From contig NZ_MRAV01000011.1 in NCBI RefSeq assembly GCF_002752355.1, positions 372,001-436,000 on the forward strand: a DNA stretch of 64,000 nt. The letters are read 5' to 3'. Shown here piece by piece: positions 1 to 7,471 of this stretch (positions within the stretch are counted from its first letter, which is position 1; every line of letters begins with the position of its first letter). The position numbers were made by a program, and so were the translations under genes. The notes beneath the pieces are model-generated. The model saw only the letters and a program-made list of their open reading frames with translations, ran no database searches and was not told the DNA's origin. This stretch comes from Leucobacter sp. OLIS6. GTDB lineage: Bacteria > Actinomycetota > Actinomycetes > Actinomycetales > Microbacteriaceae.

Positions 1-197
1 AGGAGCAGCGCGTCCATGTCCCGGATCCCGTCCAGGATCGTGCGGCCGGCCAGGTCGTCGGCGAACGGCGCCTGCCAGCCGCCGAAGCGGAAGCCGCCGC
101 CCGGATCCTCGTCGGGCCCGCCCGGAGCCTGGGCGACTCCGTCGAGGGTGGTGAAGAGGTCGATCACGATGCGACCGGCCGGATTCTGCTCAGTCAT
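1..197 (-). CDS. RibD C-terminal/dihydrofolate reductase-like protein (5' part only)
   Basis: The gene is cut by the window edge, so only about 65 N-terminal residues are visible. They begin MTEQNPAGRIVIDLFTTLDG and continue with VAQAPGGPDEDPGGGFRFGGW. That is the usual opening of small RibD C-terminal-domain (DHFR-fold) proteins: a first beta strand, then a TLDG turn, then a glycine-rich APGGPDED stretch. Such proteins are often NADPH-dependent reductases, but the substrate is unknown. It starts 12 bases after the HxlR stop and is the last visible member of a VOC-HxlR-reductase operon. The family assignment rests on the N-terminus alone. Confidence 0.75.
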   Translation of the reverse strand, partial: MTEQNPAGRIVIDLFTTLDGVAQAPGGPDEDPGGGFRFGGWQAPFADDLAGRTILDGIRDMDALL

Positions 198-209
198 GGC
201 GGACTCCGT

Positions 210-926
210 TCAGGTGAGTGCGCGCTCGGCGACGTCGCGGTCGGGCGCGGGGACGATGCGATCGATGCGGAACGTCTCGGCGAAGGTGTCGAGTAGCGAG
301 GCGTCGCCCCGCACCACGGCGACGAGATCCTGGTCGAGGGCCTCGGCGGCGTCGACCTCGCCGCCGATGAGGCGCCGGATGCCGGGTCCCGTGACGATCA
401 CCCCGTCGGGGTCGCCGTCGGGGATGCGGTTGCCCGCAACGGTCGGATCCGGAGCGATCCTCGCGATGGCCAGTGCACGATCGCGGACGGTCGCGCGGAG
501 GGCCACCTCGCCAACGTGGAGCTCGTAGTCGGCGTCGGCGGCGTGCTCCGGGCGGAACGAGGTGCGTAGCGCCATGCTGAGCGAGTCGGGGGTGACGATG
601 TCGCCGTCCTCGGGGTCGCCCATGGCCTGGAACCCCCACCGCCCCAACGCGATCATGATCGGCTCCAGTGCGCGCCCGTATTCGGTGAGTTCGTAGACGA
701 GGCCGCATCGGGCGAGCGGGACCCGGCGCACCACTCCGCCCTCCTGCAGCTCCTTGAGCCGGGTGCTGAGGATGTTGGTCGGGATGCGGGGGAGTCCCTG
801 CTTCAGGTCGGTGTATCGGCGGGGGCCGACGAGCAGGTCGCGGAGGATGAGCAAGGCCCATCGCTCCCCGACCAGCTCGACGGCGGAGGTGACGCCGCAG
901 TACTGGCCGTAGCTGCGCGCGGCCAT
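210..926 (-). CDS. HxlR-family winged-helix transcriptional regulator
   Basis: The 238-residue protein has an HxlR winged helix in residues 1-110. Hallmarks are the early Cys (YGQYCGVTSAVELVGERW), the ALLILRDLLVGPRRYTDL recognition region and the wing at GGVVRRVPL...YELTEYG. The C-terminal half (about 120-238) extends beyond a typical 110-150 residue HxlR protein and looks like an SCP2-type small-ligand domain, a common extension in actinobacterial members. HxlR proteins usually sense electrophiles or ligands and control a neighbouring gene. Its ATG lies one base after the stop of the upstream VOC gene, so the two are co-transcribed. The probable targets are this operon and perhaps the divergent MarR gene. 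Confidence 0.9.
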   Translation of the reverse strand: MAARSYGQYCGVTSAVELVGERWALLILRDLLVGPRRYTDLKQGLPRIPTNILSTRLKELQEGGVVRRVPLARCGLVYELTEYGRALEPIMIALGRWGFQAMGDPEDGDIVTPDSLSMALRTSFRPEHAADADYELHVGEVALRATVRDRALAIARIAPDPTVAGNRIPDGDPDGVIVTGPGIRRLIGGEVDAAEALDQDLVAVVRGDASLLDTFAETFRIDRIVPAPDRDVAERALT

Positions 927-927
927 C

Positions 928-1380
928 TCAGGATCCGGGGACCGGATCCGGGCCCGCGCCGTGCTCGGCGACGTATGCCTCAGGGCCCTGATCGGCGGCG
1001 GCCTGCGCCATCCAGTTGAAGTCGATGATGTTCCCGTCGGGGTCGTGCAGACCGCGCTGGTACATGAACCCGTAGTCCTTGGCCTCGCCGGCTTCGGAGC
1101 CGCCGGCGGCGACGCCGGCTTCCACGATCGCGTCGACGGCCTCGCGGGAGTCGCGGGTGAAGGCGACCGACACCTGCGCGCTCGTCGCGGGGTCCGCGAT
1201 CGGCTTCTCGGTGAACTGCGAGAAGTGCTGGTGCGTCAGCATCATGAAGTACGTGTTCTCGTCCCAGACGATGCATGCGGCGTTCTCGTCGGTGAAGAGC
1301 GGGTTGATGTCGGCGCCGAGCGCCGTGTAGAACGCCTTGCTGCGTTCGAGGTCCTTGGTGGTGAGATTGACGAAGATCAC
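928..1380 (-). CDS. VOC-family (glyoxalase/bleomycin resistance-like) protein
   Basis: This is a 150-residue protein with two VOC half-modules: FVNLTTKDLERSKAFYTALG near the start and GFMYQRGLHDPDGNIIDFNW near the end. The closing DPDGNIIDF motif is typical of the family. I chose the GTG start at 1380 because AAGGGAG lies six bases upstream and the protein then starts directly at the first beta strand. A longer frame to 1443 adds residues with no match to the family. Metal ligands cannot be assigned with certainty and the substrate is unknown. It is the first gene of the VOC-HxlR-reductase operon, divergent from the MarR gene. Confidence 0.88.
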   Translation of the reverse strand: MIFVNLTTKDLERSKAFYTALGADINPLFTDENAACIVWDENTYFMMLTHQHFSQFTEKPIADPATSAQVSVAFTRDSREAVDAIVEAGVAAGGSEAGEAKDYGFMYQRGLHDPDGNIIDFNWMAQAAADQGPEAYVAEHGAGPDPVPGS

Positions 1381-1429
1381 GATGACTCCCTTGTGCGTTC
1401 GGTGACTCGGGCCTGCCCGATGGCAATAG

Positions 1430-1466
1430 CTTGCAAAAAACAAGCAAACTTGTCAACGGCAAGTTT
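1430..1466. promoter_or_regulatory. Tandem CTTG-N7-CAAG operators in a divergent promoter
   Basis: Two copies of CTTG-N7-CAAG lie 19 bases apart centre to centre: 1430-1444 (spacer CAAAAAA) and 1449-1463 (spacer TCAACGG). The second extends to AAACTTG...CAAGTTT at 1446-1466. On the minus strand a TTGACA -35-like hexamer (1456-1451) sits inside the second copy. This placement fits an operator for HxlR, MarR or both. Which protein binds is inferred. Confidence 0.6.
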
Positions 1467-1490
1467 CGAGCGGAATGGGCTTGAGTGCCA

Positions 1491-1513
1491 TTTGCATAGC
1501 GAGGCTATGTAAA
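1491..1513. promoter_or_regulatory. Palindrome overlapping the MarR start (probable MarR operator)
   Basis: TTTGCATAGC (1491-1500), GAG, GCTATGTAAA (1504-1513) forms a 23-base inverted repeat with one mismatched pair. It overlaps the first possible ATG of the MarR gene. TATGTA within it could serve as a -10. MarR proteins commonly bind such palindromes in their own promoters, so autoregulation is likely. Confidence 0.55.
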
Positions 1514-1989
1514 TGGTGCTACAGTTGCTTGCTGTGGAAGAGAACAGCGCCGGTGCCGGTGGGCAGATGGATCACCTGGCTCTCGAATTGACTCGGGCGG
1601 CATCCAGGTTCACCCGGCTCGCGGGTCGGGTCCCGGGCAGCACCTACTCGACCGTGGCGTGGCGGGTGCTCGCCGAACTCGAGCTGCAGGGCCCCGCCCG
1701 GGTCAGCGAACTCGCCCAGCGCGAGCGCATCGCGCAGCCCTCCATGACCGCGCTCGTGCAGCGCCTCGAGTCCGAGGGCTGGGTCGACCGCAGACCCGAT
1801 CCGGACGACGGGCGGGCCACCCGCATCGAGGTCACCGCGGCCGGATCCGCGGCGCTCGCCGACTACCGGCGTGCGGCGTCCGAACGCTTCCGTCCGCTGC
1901 TCGCCGACCTCACCGCCTTCGACCGGGCCACGCTCGCGCGCGCGTCCGAGCTGCTCCAGCAGCTTGCCGACGGCGTCGACCGCGTCTGA
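1513..1989 (+). CDS. MarR-family transcriptional regulator
   Basis: The protein has 158 residues if started at ATG 1513. The winged helix is clear: VSELAQRERIAQPSMTALVQRLESEGWVDRRPDPDDGRATRIEVTAAG, with the DxRxxxxxLT-like wing (DDGRATRIEVT). Flanking helices for dimerisation lie at the two ends. The start is uncertain. ATG 1513 lies inside a palindrome that may contain the -10, while GTG 1534 and ATG 1567 are in frame and would keep the whole fold. The next gene, a drug-efflux-like MFS transporter, follows after 38 bases, so this is probably a regulator-transporter pair that senses a toxic compound. Confidence 0.92.
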   Translation: MVLQLLAVEENSAGAGGQMDHLALELTRAASRFTRLAGRVPGSTYSTVAWRVLAELELQGPARVSELAQRERIAQPSMTALVQRLESEGWVDRRPDPDDGRATRIEVTAAGSAALADYRRAASERFRPLLADLTAFDRATLARASELLQQLADGVDRV

Positions 1990-2027
1990 CCCGTCGTCCC
2001 ACCACCACCAGTTCCGAAGGAGTCATC

Positions 2028-3392
2028 ACGAGTACGCTCACCGATCCCCAGCCATCCACCGGATCCGTACCGGTACCGAGCCCGGGCAGTGCCCGCGCGG
2101 CCGGCCGGGCCGCCGTGCCCCGCAAGGCCTCGATCCTGCGCCAGCCCACCGCGGTCTGGGCGATCGCCTTCGCCTGCGCCATCTCCTTCATGGGGATCGG
2201 GCTCGTGGACCCGATCCTCCCTGCGATCAGCCACGAGCTCGGCGCGAGCTCGGGGCAGACGATGCTCCTCTTCACGAGCTACCTCTTCATCACCGGCATC
2301 GCGATGTTCTTCACCAGCTGGGTCTCGGGCCTGCTCGGTGTGCGCTGGACCCTGGTGCTCGGGCTGATCCTCATCGTGGTGTTCGCGGCCTTCGCCGGAC
2401 TCTCGGGCACCGTGGACGAGATCATCGGATTCCGGGCCGGCTGGGGCCTCGGCAACGCGCTCTTCATCTCGACCGCCCTCGCGGCCATCGTCGGCGCGGC
2501 ATCGGGCGGATCCCGGCAGGCGATCGTGCTCTACGAGGCCGCGTTGGGCGTCGGGATGGCGATCGGTCCGCTCGTCGGCGGCGCTCTCGGGTCGATCTCG
2601 TGGCGCGGCCCGTTCTTCGGCACCTCGGCGCTCATGGCGATCGCCCTCATCGCGATCCTCGTGCTGCTGCGCGCTCCGAAGCAGAGCGTGGCCGAGCGTG
2701 CGGTGGCACGTGCGGCGCGGCCCTCGTTCACGGCCAGCTTCCGGGCGCTCCGCAACCCGGCGCTGCTCGCGCTCGCCGCGGTGGCCTTCTTCTACAACTT
2801 CGGCTTCTTCGTGCTGCTGGCCTACAGCCCGTATCCGATGGAGGCCGCGGCGAAGGCGGCGGGCATGACCGCGTTCGGAGCGCATGAGCTCGGCCTCGTG
2901 TTCTTCGGCTGGGGTCTCGCGCTCGCGGTGACCTCGGTGCTCGTCGCACCCGTGCTCACGCGCCGGTTCGGCCTGCGCCCCGTGCTCTTCACGATGCTCG
3001 GCGGGCTCACCGTCTGCCTCGCGCTGCTCGGCGTCTTCGTCGACAGCTTCGCCGGACTGGTCGTGGTGATCATCGTCAGCGGCCTGCTGCTCGGCATCAT
3101 GAACACCGCCCTCACCGAGGCGGTCATGGAGGCGACGGACCTGCCGCGCAACGTGGCATCCTCCACCTACTCGGCCGTGCGCTTCATCGGCGGCGCGATC
3201 GCGCCAGCCGTCGCCGGACCCATCGCCGCGGGTCTGGGCGCTGCGGCTCCCTACTGGATCGGCGCGGCATCTCTCGTCGTCTCGATCGTCGTGCTCGCGA
3301 GCGTCGGGCACCTGCTGCACCGCGTCGGTGCGACCCCGCACGAGAGCGCGGAGGGTGAGGCGCAGGTCATCGCGACGGGCGACGCGGCCTAG
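2028..3392 (+). CDS. MFS transporter (drug efflux-like), non-canonical start codon
   Basis: This is a 12-TM major facilitator of about 454 residues. TM1 reads AIAFACAISFMGIGLVDPIL, and the family loop after TM2-3 includes SWVSGLLGVRWTLVLG. Its neighbour is a MarR regulator and its profile is that of a proton-driven exporter; the substrate is unknown. The start is odd. A strong GAAGGAG Shine-Dalgarno (2015-2021) is followed at normal spacing by ATC (2025) and ACG (2028), with no ATG, GTG or TTG near it. The first in-frame canonical alternative is GTG 2115, which has a poor ribosome site but still precedes TM1. I use ACG 2028 provisionally. Confidence 0.85.
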   Translation, partial: TSTLTDPQPSTGSVPVPSPGSARAAGRAAVPRKASILRQPTAVWAIAFACAISFMGIGLVDPILPAISHELGASSGQTMLLFTSYLFITGIAMFFTSWVSGLLGVRWTLVLGLILIVVFAAFAGLSGTVDEIIGFRAGWGLGNALFISTALAAIVGAASGGSRQAIVLYEAALGVGMAIGPLVGGALGSISWRGPFFGTSALMAIALIAILVLLRAPKQSVAERAVARAARPSFTASFRALRNPALLALAAVAFFYNFGFFVLLAYSPYPMEAAAKAAGMTAFGAHELGLVFFGWGLALAVTSVLVAPVLTRRFGLRPVLFTMLGGLTVCLALLGVFVDSFAGLVVVIIVSGLLLGIMNTALTEAVMEATDLPRNVASSTYSAVRFIGGAIAPAVAGPIAAGLGAAAPYWIGAASLVVSIVVLASVGHLLHRVGATPHESAEGEAQVIATGDAA

Positions 3393-3440
3393 ACGCGCGG
3401 TTCGGCCGGCCCGCTCCTCCGCGGGCTCGTCTGCCACCCA

Positions 3441-3513
3441 CTCAGCCGGATATTCGCCTTCGGCCGGACGGATCCCAGTGATCCATCCGGCCGAAGGTGA
3501 ATATCCGGCTGAG
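3441..3513. repeat. Long intergenic hairpin downstream of the MFS gene
   Basis: Two 34-base arms (3441-3474 and 3480-3513) are complementary at 32 positions around a five-base loop. They begin CTCAGCCGGATATTC and end GAATATCCGGCTGAG. There is no T tract. It could be a bidirectional terminator between the MFS gene and the next operon, or a REP-like repeat. Confidence 0.8.
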
Positions 3514-3626
3514 CGCGTTTCGGGGCGGCCGAGCGGCCGGGCGGCCGGGCGGCCGCCCGGCCGCCAGGTGCCGGGTCGATCCGCTGCCGCCCGACGCTCC
3601 TTGCGCTCTCAGGTTCATCGTTTTAG

Positions 3627-3640
3627 ACTGACTAGTCAGT
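3627..3640. promoter_or_regulatory. TetR-type operator ACTGACTAGTCAGT
   Basis: A perfect 14-base palindrome lies 30 bases upstream of the GTG start of the ABC-like gene, in a short A/T-rich patch (TTTTAG...TTTAGAAAT) that stands out from its surroundings. The form is typical of TetR/AcrR operators. The TetR gene at 6883 closes the same gene group and is the natural candidate ligand-responsive repressor. Confidence 0.7.
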
Positions 3641-3670
3641 TTAGAAATGCATCGAACCAGAGGAATCTCC

Positions 3671-4420
3671 GTGAACGCATCGGATCCGACCCAGATCCTG
3701 GAACTCGATCGGCCGACCGGGACCCCCGCACCCGCGACCGTCGCCGGACCCGCCGACACCGTCGGCGCCGCCGGCCCCGCCTTCGAGCTGCGCGGCGCGA
3801 CCGTGACCGCCGACCGCGGCACCGTCTTCGGTCCGGTCACCGTCGCGAGCGCGAGCCCGGTGTCGGTGGTGCTCGGCTCCCGCGGCACGGGGCGGACCGC
3901 GCTGCTGCTCAGCATCTCCGGCCGCATGAAGCTGAGCGGGGGCGAGCTCACCACCCTTGGCGAGACCCGCCTCTCCGAGATCCGCAGCCGCACCGGCGTC
4001 GTCGGCTTCGAGGCCATCGATGCGCTCGAGCACGCTGTCACGCTCGGCGCCATCCTGCGCGAGCGACTCGCCTGGGCGATGCCCTGGTACCGGCGCACAC
4101 CCCGCATCACTCCCGAACTCTCGTCCGAGCTGCTGGCCGCGGCCTTCGGCGAGTTCGAGCAGCCGGACCCCAGCACGCTCGTGCGCGAGCTGGGGGCCGC
4201 CGAGGAGATGCTCGTGCGCATCGCGCTCGCTCTGATGGAGGGACCCGAACTGCTGGTCGTCGACGACTTCGACGCCGTGCGGGATCCCGCGGAGCGCGCT
4301 GTCGTCGCCGAACGCCTGAGCGCCCTCGCGACGCAGGGGATCAGCGTCGTGCTCGCCACCAGCGACCCGGGCGACGCCGAACTCTTCGCCACACACGAGC
4401 CGATCGTCATCGAGCTCTGA
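3671..4420 (+). CDS. ABC-type ATPase-like protein with altered Walker A, partner of YhgE/Pip
   Basis: The 249-residue protein follows the ABC ATPase outline but is altered. The P-loop near residue 70 is GSRGTGRT, with Arg in place of the invariant Lys. The signature region reads LGAAEEML instead of LSGGQ. Walker B (ELLVVDDFD) keeps its acidic pair and the switch His is not evident (LATSDPGD). The start is GTG 3671 with AGAGGA six bases upstream; ATG 3647 is an in-frame alternative. It lies 61 bases before a YhgE/Pip gene whose C-terminus resembles ABC-2 permeases, so the two may form a transporter-like complex. A similar pair occurs at 41.8 kb. Confidence 0.78.
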   Translation: MNASDPTQILELDRPTGTPAPATVAGPADTVGAAGPAFELRGATVTADRGTVFGPVTVASASPVSVVLGSRGTGRTALLLSISGRMKLSGGELTTLGETRLSEIRSRTGVVGFEAIDALEHAVTLGAILRERLAWAMPWYRRTPRITPELSSELLAAAFGEFEQPDPSTLVRELGAAEEMLVRIALALMEGPELLVVDDFDAVRDPAERAVVAERLSALATQGISVVLATSDPGDAELFATHEPIVIEL

Positions 4421-4481
4421 TCCTTCCGCTCCGGCCGCCCCGCAGCACCGACGAACGTCACCGATAGTCGAAAGAACCGTA

Positions 4482-6755
4482 ATGTCACTCCTCACCCGCA
4501 GCACCGAGCTGAAGCGCTTCAAGCAGGGCACCCTGCCGAAGATCGCGCTCGTCGTGCTCCTCGTCATCCCGCTCATCTACGGCGCGCTGTACCTCTGGGC
4601 GTTCTGGGCGCCCACAGACAACCTGAACAAGCTGCCCGTGGCGATCGTCAACCTCGACGAGTCCGCCGAGAAGCCCGACGGATCCGAGCTCGCCGCGGGC
4701 CACGACGTCGTCGAGCAGTTGCAGGACCGCAAGGACCTCGACTGGAAGGCGCTCGACGCCGACGAGGCCGCGACGGCGGTCTCGGACGGAGACGTCTACT
4801 TCTCGGTCACGATCCCGAAGGACTTCTCGAGCACGCTCGCGGGGCTGCAGGACGATCCCAAGGCCGGCGAGATCCAGGTCGTCTACAACGACAACAACTC
4901 GTTCCTCGCCTCGACCCTGGGGAAGCAGGCGATGGTGCAGCTGCGCGGCGCGGTCGCCGAGACAGCGACGCAGACCGCTGCCGAACAGGTGCTCGTGGGC
5001 GTCGAGAAGCTGAGCGACGGCACCCGGACCGCCGCCGATGCCGCGGGCACGCTCGAGCAGGGCACGTCCGCACTTTCGGCGGGCAGCGGCAAGCTCAGCG
5101 TCGGCCTCGGCAAGCTCGCCGACGGCACGGCCGAGATCGCGGCGGGAGCCCCGGCACTCGTCGACGGGACGCAGCAGCTCGCGACCGGCGCCGGCGCCGC
5201 GCGTGACGGCAGCGCGAAGCTCGCCGCGGGCAGCCAGGCGCTCGCAGAGGGCACCGGCAAGGTATCGGACGGCGCGACGCAGCTGTCGGCGGGCGCGAAG
5301 ACGCTGAGCGACAAGCTCCCGGCCGCCGCAGCGGGCGCGACGCAGTTGCGCGCGGGGATGGACGAGCTCGCCGGGAAGGCGCCCGCGCTCGCGAAGGGAA
5401 CGAACGACGCTCTGGCTGGCTCGAAGCAGCTCGCGGAAGGCTTGCCTCAGCTGCAGGCCGGTGCTGAGACCGTCTCGGGATCGCTGGCGCGGATCGCCGC
5501 ACTCGCTCAAGAACGCCCCGATCTGACGCTGGGCGAACTGGATCAGATGCTCGTCAGCCAGGGCGGATCGTTGAACGCGCTCGTCGGTGGATCGGAGGAT
5601 CTCGCGACGAAGCTTGAGGGAGCTTCGACCGGCGCCCAGCGGCTCACCGCCGGACTCACCGAGTTGAACACCGGCGCCTCGGCGCTCCCCGCAAAGGCCG
5701 CCCAGGCCCAGACCGGCGCCAAGCAGCTCGAGACCGGATTGCAGCAGCTCCAGGCCGGGGCAGGCACCCTCGCCCAGAAGTCGGGCGAGCTCGCGGCCGG
5801 CGCGCAGCAGGTCGCGGCGAAGAGCCCGGAGCTTGCGTCCGGTGCGGGTCAGCTCGCCGCCGGCACCCAGCAGCTCGCGGACGGCGCGGGCGAACTCGCT
5901 TCGAAGACGCCCGAGCTGGCCGCCGGTGCGACGAAGCTCAACGACGGCGCGCAGGAGGCCAGCTCGAAGTCGAAGGACCTCGCGAAGGGCGCGACGAAGG
6001 TCGACGACGGCGCGGGCACCTTCGCGTCGAAGCTCAAGGACGGCGCCGCCGAGGCGCCGACCTTCGCCGAGGGCCAGACCACGAAGATCTCCGAGACGAT
6101 GGCCGCCCCGGTCGAGCTCGACGAGACGACCGAGAACGGCGTGCAGGGCTTCGGCGGCGGTTTCGCCCCGTTCTTCATTGCGCTCGCGTCCTTCGTCGGC
6201 GCACTCATCACGTGGCTGATCCTGCGCCCGATGCCGCGCCGTCCGCTGGCGTCGAACGTCTCGGGGCTGCGTTCGGTGCTCACCGGCTTCGGCCCTGCGG
6301 CGCTGATCGGCGTCGGCCAGGTGATCATCATGATGTCGGTGCTGGTGTTCGGGATCGGTTTGCGACCGGTGCACTGGGTCGGCATGAGCCTGTTCATGCT
6401 GCTGACGACGTTTGCGTTCCTCGCGCTGCAGCAGATGTTCATCGCAGTGCTCGGCACGGCGACGGGCCGCGTGGTCAGCCTCGTGCTGCTCATGCTGATG
6501 CTCTCGTCGTCGGGCGGCACGTACCCGGTCGAGACGACGCCCGGATTCTTCCAGGTGCTGCACCCGTTCATGCCCGCGTCCTACGTGGTCGACGGCCTGC
6601 GCCAGCTGATCGGCGGCGGCATCGACGGTCGATTCTGGGGGTCGCTCCTGGTGATGCTCGCGGTGCTCATCGGTTCGCTCGCGATCAGCGCGGTCGCCGC
6701 GCGCCGGCAGAAGGTGTGGACGATCAAGCGCCTGCACCCGGAGCTCGCGATCTAG
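4482..6755 (+). CDS. YhgE/Pip-family membrane protein
   Basis: The 757-residue protein has a TM segment at about 16-40 (LPKIALVVLLVIPLIYGALY). A large extracytoplasmic domain follows (VAIVNLDESAEKPDGSELAAGHDVVEQL, FSVTIPKDFSS). Residues 170-535 form a long run of degenerate Leu-x-x-Gly-x repeats (LADGTAEIAAG, LATGAGAARDG), probably coiled-coil. From about 560 there are five to six TMs in the ABC-2 permease pattern. The Pip family includes phage receptors and the related T7SSb component EsaA/YueB. Here it follows an ABC-like gene, with a TetR regulator downstream. The physiological role is unknown; envelope transport or anchoring is likely. Confidence 0.9.
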   Translation: MSLLTRSTELKRFKQGTLPKIALVVLLVIPLIYGALYLWAFWAPTDNLNKLPVAIVNLDESAEKPDGSELAAGHDVVEQLQDRKDLDWKALDADEAATAVSDGDVYFSVTIPKDFSSTLAGLQDDPKAGEIQVVYNDNNSFLASTLGKQAMVQLRGAVAETATQTAAEQVLVGVEKLSDGTRTAADAAGTLEQGTSALSAGSGKLSVGLGKLADGTAEIAAGAPALVDGTQQLATGAGAARDGSAKLAAGSQALAEGTGKVSDGATQLSAGAKTLSDKLPAAAAGATQLRAGMDELAGKAPALAKGTNDALAGSKQLAEGLPQLQAGAETVSGSLARIAALAQERPDLTLGELDQMLVSQGGSLNALVGGSEDLATKLEGASTGAQRLTAGLTELNTGASALPAKAAQAQTGAKQLETGLQQLQAGAGTLAQKSGELAAGAQQVAAKSPELASGAGQLAAGTQQLADGAGELASKTPELAAGATKLNDGAQEASSKSKDLAKGATKVDDGAGTFASKLKDGAAEAPTFAEGQTTKISETMAAPVELDETTENGVQGFGGGFAPFFIALASFVGALITWLILRPMPRRPLASNVSGLRSVLTGFGPAALIGVGQVIIMMSVLVFGIGLRPVHWVGMSLFMLLTTFAFLALQQMFIAVLGTATGRVVSLVLLMLMLSSSGGTYPVETTPGFFQVLHPFMPASYVVDGLRQLIGGGIDGRFWGSLLVMLAVLIGSLAISAVAARRQKVWTIKRLHPELAI

Positions 6756-6774
6756 CGACCGGGGTTGCGGCCCT

Positions 6775-6844
6775 CGCGCGGAGATCCGCACGAAATCGGA
6801 GATTCCACGGGAATCGGATCCGGGATCGTGCGGATCTCCGCGCG
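6775..6844. repeat. Compound inverted repeat between YhgE/Pip and TetR genes
   Basis: Perfect 19-base arms CGCGCGGAGATCCGCACGA (6775-6793) and their complement (6826-6844) enclose a 32-base loop. The loop holds a second palindrome, GATTCCACGGGAATC (6801-6815). It begins 19 bases after the Pip stop and ends 39 bases before the TetR ATG. It may be a terminator/attenuator or a binding site for the TetR protein. Confidence 0.75.
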
Positions 6845-6882
6845 GAGGCGCGGCGGCACCCGCGGTAGGGGAGGATGGACGC

Positions 6883-7443
6883 ATGGCACGCGTGAACACG
6901 AAGCAGCTCATCCGCGACGCGGCGGTGCGCGTGGCCGCCGAGCACGGCATCAGCGGCGCCTCGATGGATCAGATCGCCGAGGCCGCCGGGGTCGCGAAGG
7001 GCAGCCTGTACTATAACTTCGCGTCGAAGGACGCGATCTTCGAGGCCGTGATTCAGGGCGGGTTCGAGCACCTGGCCGAGGCCATCGACGCCGCGCGCGA
7101 GGGCGTCGCACCGGCGGATGCGCCGCGCGCGGTCGCGGGCGCCACGCTCGAGACGCTGCGCGGCAACCTGGATCTCGCGAAGCTGATGGCGTCCGAGGTG
7201 TTCCGCACGGATCGGCCCTGGGCTTCGGCCATGGATCTGGCGCGGTCGTCCGTGGTGGTGCGATTCCGCGACGTGCTTCGCGAGGCCCGCAGGACCGCCG
7301 GGGACCCGACTGCTGACGAGGTGACCGAGATCGCGGGCGCAGCCTTCTTCGGCGCGCTCGCAGGCGCCTGCCTCGATTGGCTGCTGTTCCGGCAGGACCA
7401 GTCGATGGATCAGGTGCTCGACCAGGTGCTGCGCGCGCACTGA
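6883..7443 (+). CDS. TetR/AcrR-family transcriptional regulator
   Basis: The 186-residue protein has the standard N-terminal TetR helix-turn-helix: IRDAAVRVAAEHGISGASMDQIAEAAGVAKGSLYYNFASKDAIFEAV (residues 9-55). An all-helical ligand domain with a TetR_C-like profile follows. It sits downstream of the ABC-like and YhgE/Pip genes, which begin with a perfect TetR-type palindrome at 3627-3640, so it probably represses that operon. The ligand is unknown. A separate promoter between the large inverted repeat and its ATG cannot be excluded. Confidence 0.93.
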   Translation: MARVNTKQLIRDAAVRVAAEHGISGASMDQIAEAAGVAKGSLYYNFASKDAIFEAVIQGGFEHLAEAIDAAREGVAPADAPRAVAGATLETLRGNLDLAKLMASEVFRTDRPWASAMDLARSSVVVRFRDVLREARRTAGDPTADEVTEIAGAAFFGALAGACLDWLLFRQDQSMDQVLDQVLRAH

Positions 7444-7471
7444 CTCCGCGGCCCGCACCGCATCTCGCCGC

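Noticed and set aside
5040-6080. Tandem repeat array that could suggest CRISPR or satellite DNA
   Set aside because: The repeats are codon-level LxxG repeats of the Pip coiled-coil region, irregular in length and within one reading frame.
4485-6950. Long minus-strand open frame (821 codons) opposite the YhgE/Pip gene
   Set aside because: It is the antisense of a clear Pip protein with repeats; its translation is Arg/Ala-rich with no family features.
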